Origin: Daphnia pulex | Taxonomy: Eukaryota; Arthropoda; Branchiopoda; Diplostraca; Daphniidae | Length of the DNA stretch: 64,000 bases | Assembly: GCF_021134715.1 (NCBI RefSeq) | Contig: NC_060028.1 | Coordinates: 8,965,482 to 9,029,481, forward strand | Reading direction: 5' to 3' | Shown: one piece after another, positions 46,801-59,300 of the stretch | How the letters are laid out: the number at the start of each line of letters is the position of its first letter | Position numbering within the stretch: position 1 is the first letter of the stretch | Program-made: the position numbers and the translations under genes | The notes under the pieces: generated by a model | Told to the model about the DNA's origin: nothing | The model's input: the letters and a program-made list of their open reading frames with translations, nothing else | The model's database searches: none

Positions 46801-49800
46801 TCTTTACCGCTGGCCGTCAGATAGAGGAAAAGGACGGCGTCAGGGTGGACATCCGCATCGGCCAGTTGCTGAATTAAAACGGAAGCTTGCCTGGCGCGAG
46901 CCAAGGCGGAAGACAGTTGAATTTGTCGTGTCGAAAGGGCACTGGCGACCGGACGGCGATCGGTGGGAGCCTGGCCGACAAAAGCGCTCTGCAAGAGCGT
47001 GGCCAGCACCAGACGGCCAGCTTCCTTGTCCTCCGGCGATCGAATGTTTCTCAAGTACACTTCGGCACAAGTGTCGTCGAGGCATGAAAGCGGATTGGCC
47101 GTGGTGAACATTTGCAATCGCTGGGCGGTTAGTGACGCCGCCTGAACGAGTTCCGTCAAAGTGGGCCGTTCGCCTGTGGACAGCAATTCGCGACACAACC
47201 ACTGATGGAAGTGGAGAAGAATCTGTTGCAGCAGGGGATTCGTGAGTCCGGCCAGACAGAGGACCGAGACTAAATCAGTGTCGGAGTACTCGAGTTCTTC
47301 GGAGCCGGGCAGGAAGAGTTCGATGCCACGATTGCGCATCGCTCGCGAGATCTCGCCGTGTCGGGGATCCATGGCCAGGAAGAGCCGAAATTGCGGATGA
47401 GGTTTGACGACGGGGATATTGCCGTCGATGACACCCCGCTCGCTCAAAGCCAGATGGCCGCCGGGCTCCAGGAGTCCGTTGAGTCGATCGAGAACCGAAG
47501 AGCTGCACAGGTTGACGTTGTCGACCAGGAGCCAATGGCCGTGACGCAAGGCCTTGACCAACAAGCTGTCCACCCATTCGAAACAGCCTCCGCCGCTGCT
47601 GATTCCGGCGACACGGTTCGACTGCTGGACAACCTTAGCCAGCTTGGTTTTAATTTGTGCTGCTACGTCAGTCAGTTCCGCGTTGTCATTCAAGAGCTCC
47701 AGTACTTTGCCCAGCAGCTGGGCACGTCTTTCAAGATGCTGCGCTTCTTCGACCGTAGTGCGAACAACCTCGTGCGAGTCCAGCGATAACCTTTTGTAAT
47801 TTTCCCACGACTCGAGCAGTGTCACAACTGACGGATTCTTCACAGATGATGCGAGTCGACGGCGGACAGCTCGTCGGATAAGTCCGTCCACTTCGGCGGC
47901 CAGTTCCTCCAGAGTGCGATTGACATCTCCCTGTAAAACGAGCAGGAAAGATGACAAATGTAAACAAAACCATTAGAAAGCAGCTGGCAAAAGTTCTCAT
48001 CGAATACATGCATCATAATGCATCATATTCTCAACCCTCCTGAATGAGAAGGTCTCGCCTCCTACTCTTCTGTCACCAATCAATAAAAAGGAGAGAAGCG
48101 CAAAAGAAAAAGAAAAAGGGGGAAAAAACTAAAAAAGAAACAGGCGAGTCTACTCTGAATGTCACGAGGTGATACGCAATCAAGAATTGGTGGTCGAAAG
48201 GACATCTATTCTCGTCCGGCAAGTCAGACAAGCCAGATGAAAAATCACGTCTCCCCGGTAAAGGGAGGGAGCGAGCTAGCGAACATAAAAACAAAAACGA
48301 CAAAATATATAATAATATAAATCATCAGAAAGGGCGATTCACCGGCGCGTACAATCGCAGATAACGACCTCACCGTCCTACTCGAAATAAAAAATTCAGG
48401 AAAAGGGGGAAAAATAGATGCAGACGGGCATCATATTCTTTATCTTCCTTCTTCCAATAAAAGAAAGAAAATAAATAAATAAATAAAACAGAAAGGCACA
48501 CACACACACACAAAGAGAAAAAAACAACTTCGGTCTGACTGAGCAAGAAGCAAGAAGCTTCCTGCGAACGGAAGGAGGATCAAGTAAGTTGGATGGAGGG
48601 TGGGGTTTGGGTGGGTGGTCGGACAAGCTAATCTATATTAACGAGTGCGCACCAAGCTGAAGAGATTCGGTTGACTTCCTTTTCTCGCTATTCGTCAACT
48701 CTGCCAGTCTACACAAGAGGATTATCATTTGATCAGGACGCCGGACATCTCTCCAGCTGGATTAGAAATGGAAAGGCGGAAGAGGTGGGAGGAGGGGAGT
48801 GAAAGAGGAGAAATAATATTATTAAACAAAAGTAGAAGGTTAAAGAAGAAGAAAAGTATAATCATAACAAAAATAAGAAAAAAAAGAGGAACGGAATAAT
48901 AAAGTAGAGCAATCTTTTACGAAGTCTTTTTTTTTCCCTTTCGGCTTTCGGCTGTCGGGCGAGTACACGAGACGGAAATTTGTCTAGTCTTAAATCACGC
49001 AACAGGGGGAAGTGAAGGAGAAACAAATCCTGTGGGCCGGATGGATCCAGCCGCCCCATCCATCCTTTGGGGGGATCAAGTCGAAATATATTTCTCCCCT
49101 TGTCTCACATGTGGCGAGCCTAGCGAAATAAGCTCGCGGGTATTTGTCCCAATTCTTCAAACAGATGACCGGACCGGGCCCGAGTCCGATTGGGTCTCTC
49201 ATTCTTTCTCGGACTGGGGCGGGGCGGGGCCCATTGCTGCGGCGTTGGCCATGTCGGATAGTATGGACCCGGATTGATCCAGCTATGAGCTGCCTACTCA
49301 CACAGACAAGAACTGCGGCAAAAACTCGCATCACAGAAAATTGGATGTCGGCGACTGAAGGTAAGGCGAGACTGGAATCAGGCAAATACAAGAGGCTCCT
49401 AGCTCCTCCTAACTCTCATCGTTGCACTGTCTCTCCCTACCGCCGCCGTGGCAACGTCAAAATCTTTTTTGTTAGATAACAGTGGCGCTCGAGCAAGGAG
49501 ATGAAAAACAAGCAAGAAAAGAGGGGGGGGGGGCGACAAAACTAGAGGAGAAAGAACCATCCGGGGTAACCGGAATCTAAAAGATTTTCGCCGTACTGAC
49601 TCGACATCGCCCAAAGACAAAGCGATCCGCATCTGATCCGGCTTGTAGTGACTAGTGCGACAGTTGGCTAACGATAAGCTACGCACAATAAGGCAATGCC
49701 AACCGTTCCGGCCGGAAGGAAAGAAAGAAAGGGCAACAAAGGGAAGAATTTTCAAATGAATAGCAACGAGGTTTGCGGGATGTGGGGGTAACGAGGACGG

Positions 49801-52800
49801 ATGAGGAGATGGAGGGTGGCGGCCACGTTAAAAAAGTTTGGGCGCCAAACTTTTCTGAAAGATGACGTCTTCTCCCTGCTAGTCGAACGTGTTTCCCATG
49901 CAGCATTAGCATTTGCCGCCAATTCCTCCACATTGGCAGTCATCGGCTCAAAGTAGTTGCGGCCCAATGCACTCAATAAAATCTACCACTATTATACGTC
50001 AGCCCAGAGGAATGGAGGAGAAGAGGAGTGAAGGGAGGAACATGCGAAATCGATTAGCTACTTCCATCTCAAAAGAAGAAAAAAAATAAAAATAAATAAA
50101 TGGGGGAAAAAGAGAAAAGAAGCTATCGAAATAGTTGGAGGAGGCCATTGGGGAGGAAATGGGAGTCCGGGGAGAGAAAGCAAACGGCGGTGAGTGAGAG
50201 AAATAGGAGGCAGGCGAAATGTACAACCAGAAAGAGAGAAAGAGAGAGAGAGAGAGTGGTGCGACGGGTTCGAAAAATGGGCCAACAATATCTCGGCGAA
50301 CGCGCAAAGTGATATACGCGGAAAAAGACTGAAGTATAGCGGAGAGCGAGAGTGGGAATAATAAAAGAAAATGATCTACGATGGCGCAATCGTGATCCTT
50401 ATACAAGGAAAGGAGAGCTCCCAGTCTGCAACTACTTTGCGCTACATCAACAAAATTTCCGGCAGAGCGCACCCCCACAACATTGTCAAATTGGAGAGTC
50501 ATAAATAAAAATAAAGACAAGAGAGAGAGAGAGAGAGGCCGAGTGGGAGGACGGCAGAGCGAAAATAATAATTCCGGCAGAGGCACGGGGCGGAATATTA
50601 GAGAGCCGCAATGTCAAAATTGCAATCGAATACATCACGCTAATGTGCGCTTCACATGGCAAGGCGGAAACAGAGGCAGAAAAGAGACGGCCACTCCTCC
50701 GAATGGGGAAAAGGCAAAAGCGCAAATAAAGCGGACGTAAATCCAGCCCCCCCCCCCTCCTTCACGGGATTCCTTCCGGAAGCGGCGGCGGCGCTTCCAT
50801 TGTGCACATGTCATTAACAGCAATGAGTTGGAGGCAGAAAAGAAAAGCATTTCCCCCCTCTCTTCCGCCTTCTGCTTCTTTCAACATTTCATACAAGAGA
50901 CGAAAATCGAGACGCGACCGTCGGGTTTCCCTCCTTTCCTCGCAGCCGCAAAGTACCGCAACTTTTTGAGAAAAAAAGGCAAAAGAGCCAAAGAGAGAGG
51001 CGGATGATCGGAGCGCGCGCGCGGAATCGCGATGGATGGATGGGTCGCAGCCCCTCCACCGTGAGCACATGCGCCTGCACCAACTCCTGGCCAACGAGAT
51101 TCTGGCTCAAAAACTCGCCTCGCTCTATCTGTCTGCGTGTGCTGTGTTAGTCGTCGGCAAACGTCCTATTCAGGATCAACAGAAACGATCCGACTGTGGT
51201 CCCCCCTCCATCCATCCAGCCGCTAGACAAAACTCGACCATTTGCGCTCGTCCGCTTTTCTCTCGCTCGCTCGCTCCCTCTTCTCTCTCTCTATCATTCT
51301 GCTGGAGCTGGAAACTTCGCCTGTGTGCGTGCATGTGTGTTGGTTCTTTTACAGCCGGATTGCCACCACCGACCCGAGTCCGCCGCCCACATCACATCGC
51401 AAACTCTTGAATTATTAAAAGACAAACTGGATAAACAAACATGGACGTGGACGACACATGGGACTTGATATTCTGAGCCGCCAAAGAGAGTGACAGAGAG
51501 AGAGAGAGAGCGAGAGAGAGAGAAAAGGCAGGACTTTTTTTTTACCTTTCATTTTGGTTTCATTTTTGTTTTAATCCTTCAACCGAAAAAGGGCAAAGAA
51601 AAAAAAAAGGGAAACGCGTTGGATATCAATTGCATCAGAGACGCAGGAGTGACAGTGTCCGTTCATTTTTCATCTAGTGAAGGCGTGAAATTTCATTCGG
51701 CGCTCGCTCATCCCTCGGATGTGGGGTATTCCCGGTGACTGATTCCGCCCATCCATCATCACATTATTTTCTTCCCATGTCCTAATTTTTTTTTCTCCTC
51801 CCAACCCCCCGTTCACTCCTCTTTTAATTTTCACATTTGCCCCCCTCAGTTCCTACTTACCTACACATCACATCGGTTGGCGTAAACAATCTCTTGGCGC
51901 TCGATTCCGGATTTCTCCTAGAAGAAGAAAAGCCTCCCCCCTAGGCCTTGCCTAACGCGTCTCTGGCCATTCGAGTGTGTAATAACCCTACATACATTAC
52001 AAGCAACTAACGAGCGGCGGTGGCAGAGATAACCCTCCCACCCCACCAAACAAAAAAACAAGGTCACCCAACAAATAGAGTGAACGGGATTGATTGATTG
52101 ATTGCAACTCTGAGCTCGAAAAAAATACAAACAAAAACCAGAAGGGGCTGAAAACAGAAATTTCTTAAGAAGAAGAAGAAAAAGAAGAAAATGATTATCG
52201 GGGCCAATTTGCGATTTGGTGGCAGCGGCGGGACGACAAACGGAACGAGGACTTTCAACTGTCCGGCAAGCAGTTCAACCGAAGCCAGCCTCCTCTATCT
52301 CATCGCCGTTCTAGGCGTCGTGACCAACGTGGCCGTCATGTTGCTCATTCTCGGGCGGGCGACGCTAAGAAGGTTCTTGACTTGTTGTTCTTTGTTATTA
52401 CTTTTCTCCTATTTTGTGTGTGTGTGTCTAACCATTTTGCTAGCAAATATTGAAGGATCCCCGCTCATCCATTCATCCGCCCAACAACCCATTTAATCAA
52501 GATGCAAGACGGGCAGCTAGAGGAATCCATAAAAAAACGGGCATGAAAAATGGCTAAAGACGACTGAAATGAGATTGATCTAGAAAACAGACGACCCCCT
52601 TCGGTCCAGTCCCCCGACTTCTTTGGCCGACGCTGGTCGGTTCCCATGTTTACTTTCGCTCTTCTCTTCCAGGAAATACGGAAAGGAAACAGGAGGGGGG
52701 CTCCGTGTTCTTTATTGACTTATTAATGATGCCTAGGAAAGATAGGGTAAAAGAACCGTCGAATAACTCGGCTTTTCTTCCCCCTTACGTCATTGTCCTT

Positions 52801-53319
52801 CTTCGACTCTGTAAAGTGATAGGACAGCCTTTGGCATTTAATTTACGTTGTTTTGTCTTGTCCGCTGGTCGGTAAAGCACATACACAAGCCGTAGTGAGC
52901 GGGCTCCCCAAATTCCCTTTCTTTTATTTCTCTTCTTTAGTTCAAAAAGTCGGACCGCCTTTCAACGAAACCGTCTCGGCCGGCGCCGCGGTGTTTACGG
53001 ATCGTGGCGCGGATAACAGGAAGCGGCCAGAGCGAAAACGGAATTATAGTTTCAACGATGCTGCTGCTGCGGCCCTCAAGTTTTGGACATTGTAACGCAA
53101 TTCCCCGAGTCCCGTCTCGTTTCTCTTTCTCGTCTGGTTTTGGCCAGCAGCACTAGCAGCAGCTGAGGCACAAGAAGAACCCCCCTCCCAAGAAGTTATA
53201 GAATGGGCATCGATCGATAGATAGGCAAGAAAAGAAAACAAGACCTGTCTCTTAGTTGTAGCGACAAAACAATTGCGGGGATAACAGCAACACAAAAAAA
53301 TAAAAGTAAATAAAAAGAC

Positions 53320-53353
<34 letters not shown>

Positions 53354-56300
53354 AAGTGATCGATAGTCTCTCTAGCAAACTCAACAACAACAACTAGTAC
53401 AACAACCTTTATCCACTATGACCGGTTGACCACGTACAAAATACAATAGTTGGTGCGCCTCCTCCCACTCTCGCCTAGCTCCCCAAACGCATTCACCGAA
53501 AAAGTGAAAGCCAAATAAGATGAACCTCCAACGAAAGAAAAAGACTTGGCGAAAACAGCACTCACCAAACTATGACTCGCCTAGTAATGGCACCACTTCC
53601 ACGTAGTAAACAAGACAAAAGATTGCCATCATTCCGCTCTACTACCGAAATATCTCGGGAGTTTTACGGGTGCGAAAAAGCCACGCAGACAATAGCGTCA
53701 ACAACATGGGGAAGAACATGGAAATGAATAAATTTTTCCAGGAGGGGGAGTTGGAAGGGAAAAGCCCAGTGGTAACCCTTCTCTGGCAATCCCGATACAG
53801 CCCGCGAGTTTGATGAGTTCCAGGGATTACAGACGCCACGACCAGAGGGAGAGCGGCGGTGACTTTAATAGACCAATGTGTGCTGAGACAGCACGCACAT
53901 ACTCATTCTGTTAGGCATGCAAACACAAAAAGCAGACAACAACAAAAAGTTAAAGCCCAATGCTGCTGCTGTCGCCCCACCACTCTCTCTTTTTCTCTTT
54001 TCCCCCTTCCCTCCTCGGCGCATCATATTTTATTCCGACTTAATGTGTCTATTTCCCTCGCAAAGCCACACAAAAGCCACACAGCGCTGGGCTCATTCCA
54101 TATGCAGCGCTACGAGAGAAGAGGCCTAGACAGAAAAAAAAATGGGGAATTTCATTCCATCTTATCCCGATTCGTTTTTCTCTTGTCAAAAGGCGATAGG
54201 GCTACTTGAAATGGCATTTCTTCTTTAAGAAAAAAAAAGGAAGAAGTTGCAGTCAAATATTGGCTTATCCTTATTTGAATAACCTGGGAGATTCGCACGG
54301 CGAGTTGAAAAAGGGTGGAGGGATAAAATCTAATCCAATCGTGAGAGACGACAATTGCGGACGGACAATAGCAACAAAGTGTGTGGCGTATGGTGAAAGG
54401 TCCGACCTGTCAATATTGTGAGGCCATCGTAAGGGAATTGTGAAAGGGTGAATAATGAAAAGAAAAGCAAGGGGGGTGTGTGGGGCTGCCCCAGTAACTC
54501 CATTCACGCAACTCGAGGTCTTCTAAAAAGTTATGTCGAGAGTAATCACGCGGGACTTTCCCTCACACCGGCGTTGTGCAACAATACGCAAAGACTCACA
54601 AAAGAAGCGAAAGCAGCGGGAGCGAAAATGAAATTCATTTTTGCACCGCGCCTACAGCCTCCTCCCTCCCCATCGCCCAGCTTCTCCCAACATAATCAAC
54701 TCGGCAATCAAGAATAGAGCGACAGGACAATAGCGGGCGCCGTCGCCACCGCCGGCTAAATTCGTTCAAAACCTCTCACAAGAGTCAGACGACTAAATGA
54801 AAAATAAAAAACGACGGGGGAGGAGGGGGGGGGAGAGAAAGAGAAAAAAAGATTTGCGTCATGTTTAAGAGTTGTTATCATTTCTTGTCATGTGGGGGAC
54901 AGATGGTCGCAGGGTTTGATCTTCCACCAGGCGGCCGTCGACTGCACGAGGGCGACAATGCTTTTACCGTTGGCTTTGAGCCACCATTTCTGCCGGCCCG
55001 TGTCCCAGTGTTCCATCTTTGAGACCGTCTTTTTGTTGCTGGCCACCGTGTCGGCCGTCAACCTTTTGACGACGGTCCTCAACGACACGCCGCTCATGCC
55101 CGACGACGACGGAATAGACATCGACTGGCTCGTCAATTCTCCCGACACGTCCCATTGGCTGCAAGACGATGAAGACGACGAAGACGGGCCCACAAAGGTA
55201 AAACCTAATACATCTTTTTAAAAAAGAGTCTCGCGGACGACGGCCGAGGGCGGCCCTCTTTACAACTCTATCCATTGTGCATTCGACTTGGCACTTGGAA
55301 ATTGTCTTGTTTCGGCACACACATATATCTTTCTCCGTTTCCCTTTCAACTCTTCTTTTCTCTTCTAACTGCCAATTTCTTGTTTTTTTCTTCCTCTTTT
55401 TTTTTTTGTCTTTCGGCGAAAGAGAGGGAGGGAGGGTGGGCTGCTTCAAAGGCCCTTCGCCACTCTGGGCCCGATCGTCGCTGATGGGGGGCGCTCCACA
55501 GGACTGTTGATTACCCAGTTTCGACTGGAGAACACACCAAATGCCTTTAGATAACATTGGGCCGTGTTATCTAAGAAGAACGCCGAGCCTTGGGTTCGTT
55601 GCTGGTTCCTCTGTGTCGAACACAAGGATCGATAAACAATGGCAAGCCCAAACTCTCGGCAAGAAGAAGAGGGAAGGAGGAACTAGATGCAGCAAAACCA
55701 ATGCCGATGCCAACGGCAAATAAATAAAAGCTTTCCTTCCATCTCTTTTGGCGTTTGCTTCTTCTTCTTCTTCTTTTTTGACTTTCCCTTTTCTTGTATT
55801 TTCGCTTCCATCCACAACACAAGAGTCGATAGATGAACCCACGACAACAACCGTGAATGCACGTTTGCTAAAGCGCCGAACGAAGGCGTCAGACCGGAAC
55901 TAGACGCACTCCTTGATGAGCATCAATCTTCTTTTTACCCTTCTTTTCATCCGTTCCTCCCGTCTATTTTCACTCGCTCCGGTGCAGACATCATGTCGTA
56001 ATGTTCAATGTCTTTGCGGGGTCAGGGAACATGTCTTCAAGGGGGAACTCGGGGGGCAAAACTGGAGGCGGCGACAGGGGGGTCGTAATTACCCCCAAAA
56101 GCGATAATTAACTAATTGACTAACTAACTAACTAACTGACTGATTCTTCTCCTTTTGGGGCTTTTGATTTCGTTTTCCTTCGGGTTTCGATGGCCTCGAT
56201 TACGTCTCCAGCATCCGGCGCTGGGAGGCGACGGAGGCTTCAGCGCCAACGTCGGCGCCCGCCTACTGGACGCTCCGCATTGCGTCCTTTTCGGCATCAC

Positions 56301-59300
56301 CATGATCTGGTTCGCGGCCATTACCGTTAATCTGGGACCGACTTTCATCACGGGCGCCCTGGCCAACCACGTCGAAACGACGCCCCTCCATCCGGCCTGT
56401 CCCCTCATTCAGACGCCCTACAGGCACTACATCGTCAATTTGCTGTGGGTCATCGTCAATTCACTTTGTCTCATTCTCACCGTCACGCATCTCTACCGTC
56501 TCCACCGCGACCTCATCCGATCCCGAAAACAGGCCGTCCGCGTCACCGGGTACACAGCAACGAAATATTGCATGACTTTTGTTCAACGGGGCTGACGCCG
56601 CCTCCCCCCCCCTTTTCTTATTTCTGACATTGCTCCAACGGGCTAAATGATCTGGAAACAAAAAAAACGCGGGAGGAGGAGGAGGGCCAGGGAAAAGATG
56701 CAAATGATGATGCCCCCCACTTATTATACGAACGGCGAAGAGACGTCACGTCATTCAAATGAGTTGTCGCATCTTCAATAGTAGTGGCAACTGCAAATCG
56801 ATTCCTTTGACAGCGCCAACTGGCGCATTTTAAGTTACTTTGGGAGCAATCGCTGGTGGATTGTCGTCGGCAACTTTTCCCTTTGTCAAAATAAGAGAAA
56901 GAGAATCCGTTTCTATTTTTTACTGTGTTGACTTCTTCAACCGACTTGGCGCAATGTCAACTTATCCCAAAATCCTTTCATCTTTCCTAACTTTTCTCTT
57001 CTGTTTCTTTACATTAACTCGCGAAAAAAACAAAACGGGCGAAATGCTTCCCTGTGGATAATGACGACGACGACGACTGAAAAAAACAAACAAAACAAAA
57101 CGAGCAGAGTGGTGGCAACGGTAGCCGGTCCAGCCGTGGCGGGCAATACGGATGACAACAGCAATTTCCACAAACTGCTGAGACGACTCGAGTGCGAGGG
57201 TTTGCAGCGCATTCGCATGTTCACAACCATCTGCATTGTTTACGCTCTCTTTTGGGGCCCGCTCTTTTTGGTGGTGGCCTTTGGAAGTCGAGCGAGCGAG
57301 GAGGGACGCGGCCTGGCTTCCGTCGGACCGCCCAAAGACCCTGCCTCCCACCAGGTCACGCTCTACATCTGTTTCGCTCACGCTTTCATCAATCCCACAG
57401 TCTTCCTGCTCCTACATTCTGGTCTCAGAGAAGCTGCCTGCGCCGTTCTGTCCTGTTTCTTCGGACGCGACTGCCGGAGCGGCCGTTCCGGGCACTCGCC
57501 CGATTCGGTCGGCCACTACGGTGGCAACGGGCCGGACTCCTTCGGCCAACGCGGCCACCACTTGCAGCCGCAGCAGAGACGGCCGCCGCCGACGCTGGCC
57601 GGACTGGTAGACTACGACCGCATCATCAATTTCAACGGAGCGCCAAGTTTTCTATCGCCGGTTCACACGTTCCCGCCCGTCCTCGCCGCAACTCCGTCGG
57701 CGGCTTCAACGGCGGTGGATTCTCGGCCAATGTGAGTCGTCGTGAGTGAACTCGACTTATTTACATAGCCGACAAATTTTTCGGTCAAAGAAATAATAAA
57801 CAAATAAAATAAAAAGAGGAAAAAGGTTCTAGAGAAATGCTGAGCGAGTGCAATGGACGATCGATACAGTCGAGAACGCCACCACAGCCGCCGCAGGAAG
57901 CGGTTTCTTGCCGTCTTCAATACGAAAAAAAAATATATCAAAATAAACTCTATCCGAGGGAAAATAAAGAAAAAAAGAGGGAAGGGATGAAGGGAGAGAG
58001 GGAGAGAGAGAGAGAGAGAGAGAGCACTCGGGCTTCACTCGATTGCGGCCAAGACCAAAAAAATCGTGTCGCCTGTCAAGACATTTGACGTACAAAAGCC
58101 ATTCTAGATCCCCACCCAAAAAAGTTTGAGTCATCGAACTGTAAAACGGGCAAATTCAATTTTGGAAAAAAGAAAAAAAAAAAATTGTTCAAATATATGA
58201 ACACACACAAGATGCTGACGTTTTCTTTTTATAAATACACCATAGACGTTTGGCCATTTATCGTGCCCAGCGGTAAAAGTCAATACATAGTGGTGGGTGG
58301 CGGTAGTAATAGAAGAAAAAGGAGGGGCTTCCCGCTTCGGGCTGTTAACTTCTCTTTCGTAAAAAACCCAACGCATCAAGTAATGAAAGGGCTAACTCTT
58401 ACATTGTTAAATGCACTTAGCTGTTATCGAGTTCAAGCGTATTACGTTTTAACGAGAACCAAATTTACGAAGCGGAGCAAGGTGGCGACTCGATTCTTGA
58501 TCATATTTTGTCGTTTGACGCTGCGAAAGGGACTAGAAATGAAAATGTGGGCGATTCCTTCTTCCTCTTTTTGTTTTTGTTCCTCTTTCCTTCTGTTAAA
58601 TGGTTGTTTCTGTCTGTTATTTACATGTGTTGTGTGTAGGGAGACGGTCATCTGACAGTCAAGATGAACGACCCAAAAGCCGGATCAAAACGACCCAAAT
58701 CATCTTCGTTTACGAAACAAAAAATTTGAAAAGAAACGAAGATGAAATGGAAACAAAACAAAGAATTTACTTCTGGAGTTTCGCCCACCTAGAGCCGGCC
58801 CCGAGTGTTTCCTTTATCTCTTTTTATTTTCCAATTTTCCCTTTCATTCTTCATATTTAAGGTCTATTTCGATTTACGCGCTAAAAAGAGGAGGGAAATG
58901 AAAGGTTGAGTCTATAGGGAGTCGGGGAGGACCTGATGGACCGTTTTTGACACTTGGCCGAACAGATATCCGACATGTTTATATACTAAATTTAGAGAGA
59001 GGCAGATATCGATCGGGGCCCAACGGCATCACCAGAAGCAAAAAGCAAATCATCCAAAAAGCCTTTCCCCAATTGGTAAAAAGGGCATGAAGAAGATTCA
59101 ATTCCTTCATAACACAGTAGCCGTCTCGCTGTTTTTCTCTATTTTCTCTATCAATTTCTCCATCTAACTTCCTCTATTCCAGCCCTCGAGATTTAATATA
59201 AAGGCTGAGCTCTTGTAACAACAGCACCAACAACAACCATAAGAGACAAGAGGGGAAAGAGAAAAGGCGAAAGAAAGGAATAAAGCGAAAAGAAAGAATC

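Noticed and set aside
47958..50586. Minus-strand frames upstream of the GPCR (for example 49999-50586, rich in SLSLS)
   Set aside because: They are translations of CT-rich microsatellites within an intron; low complexity and no family match.
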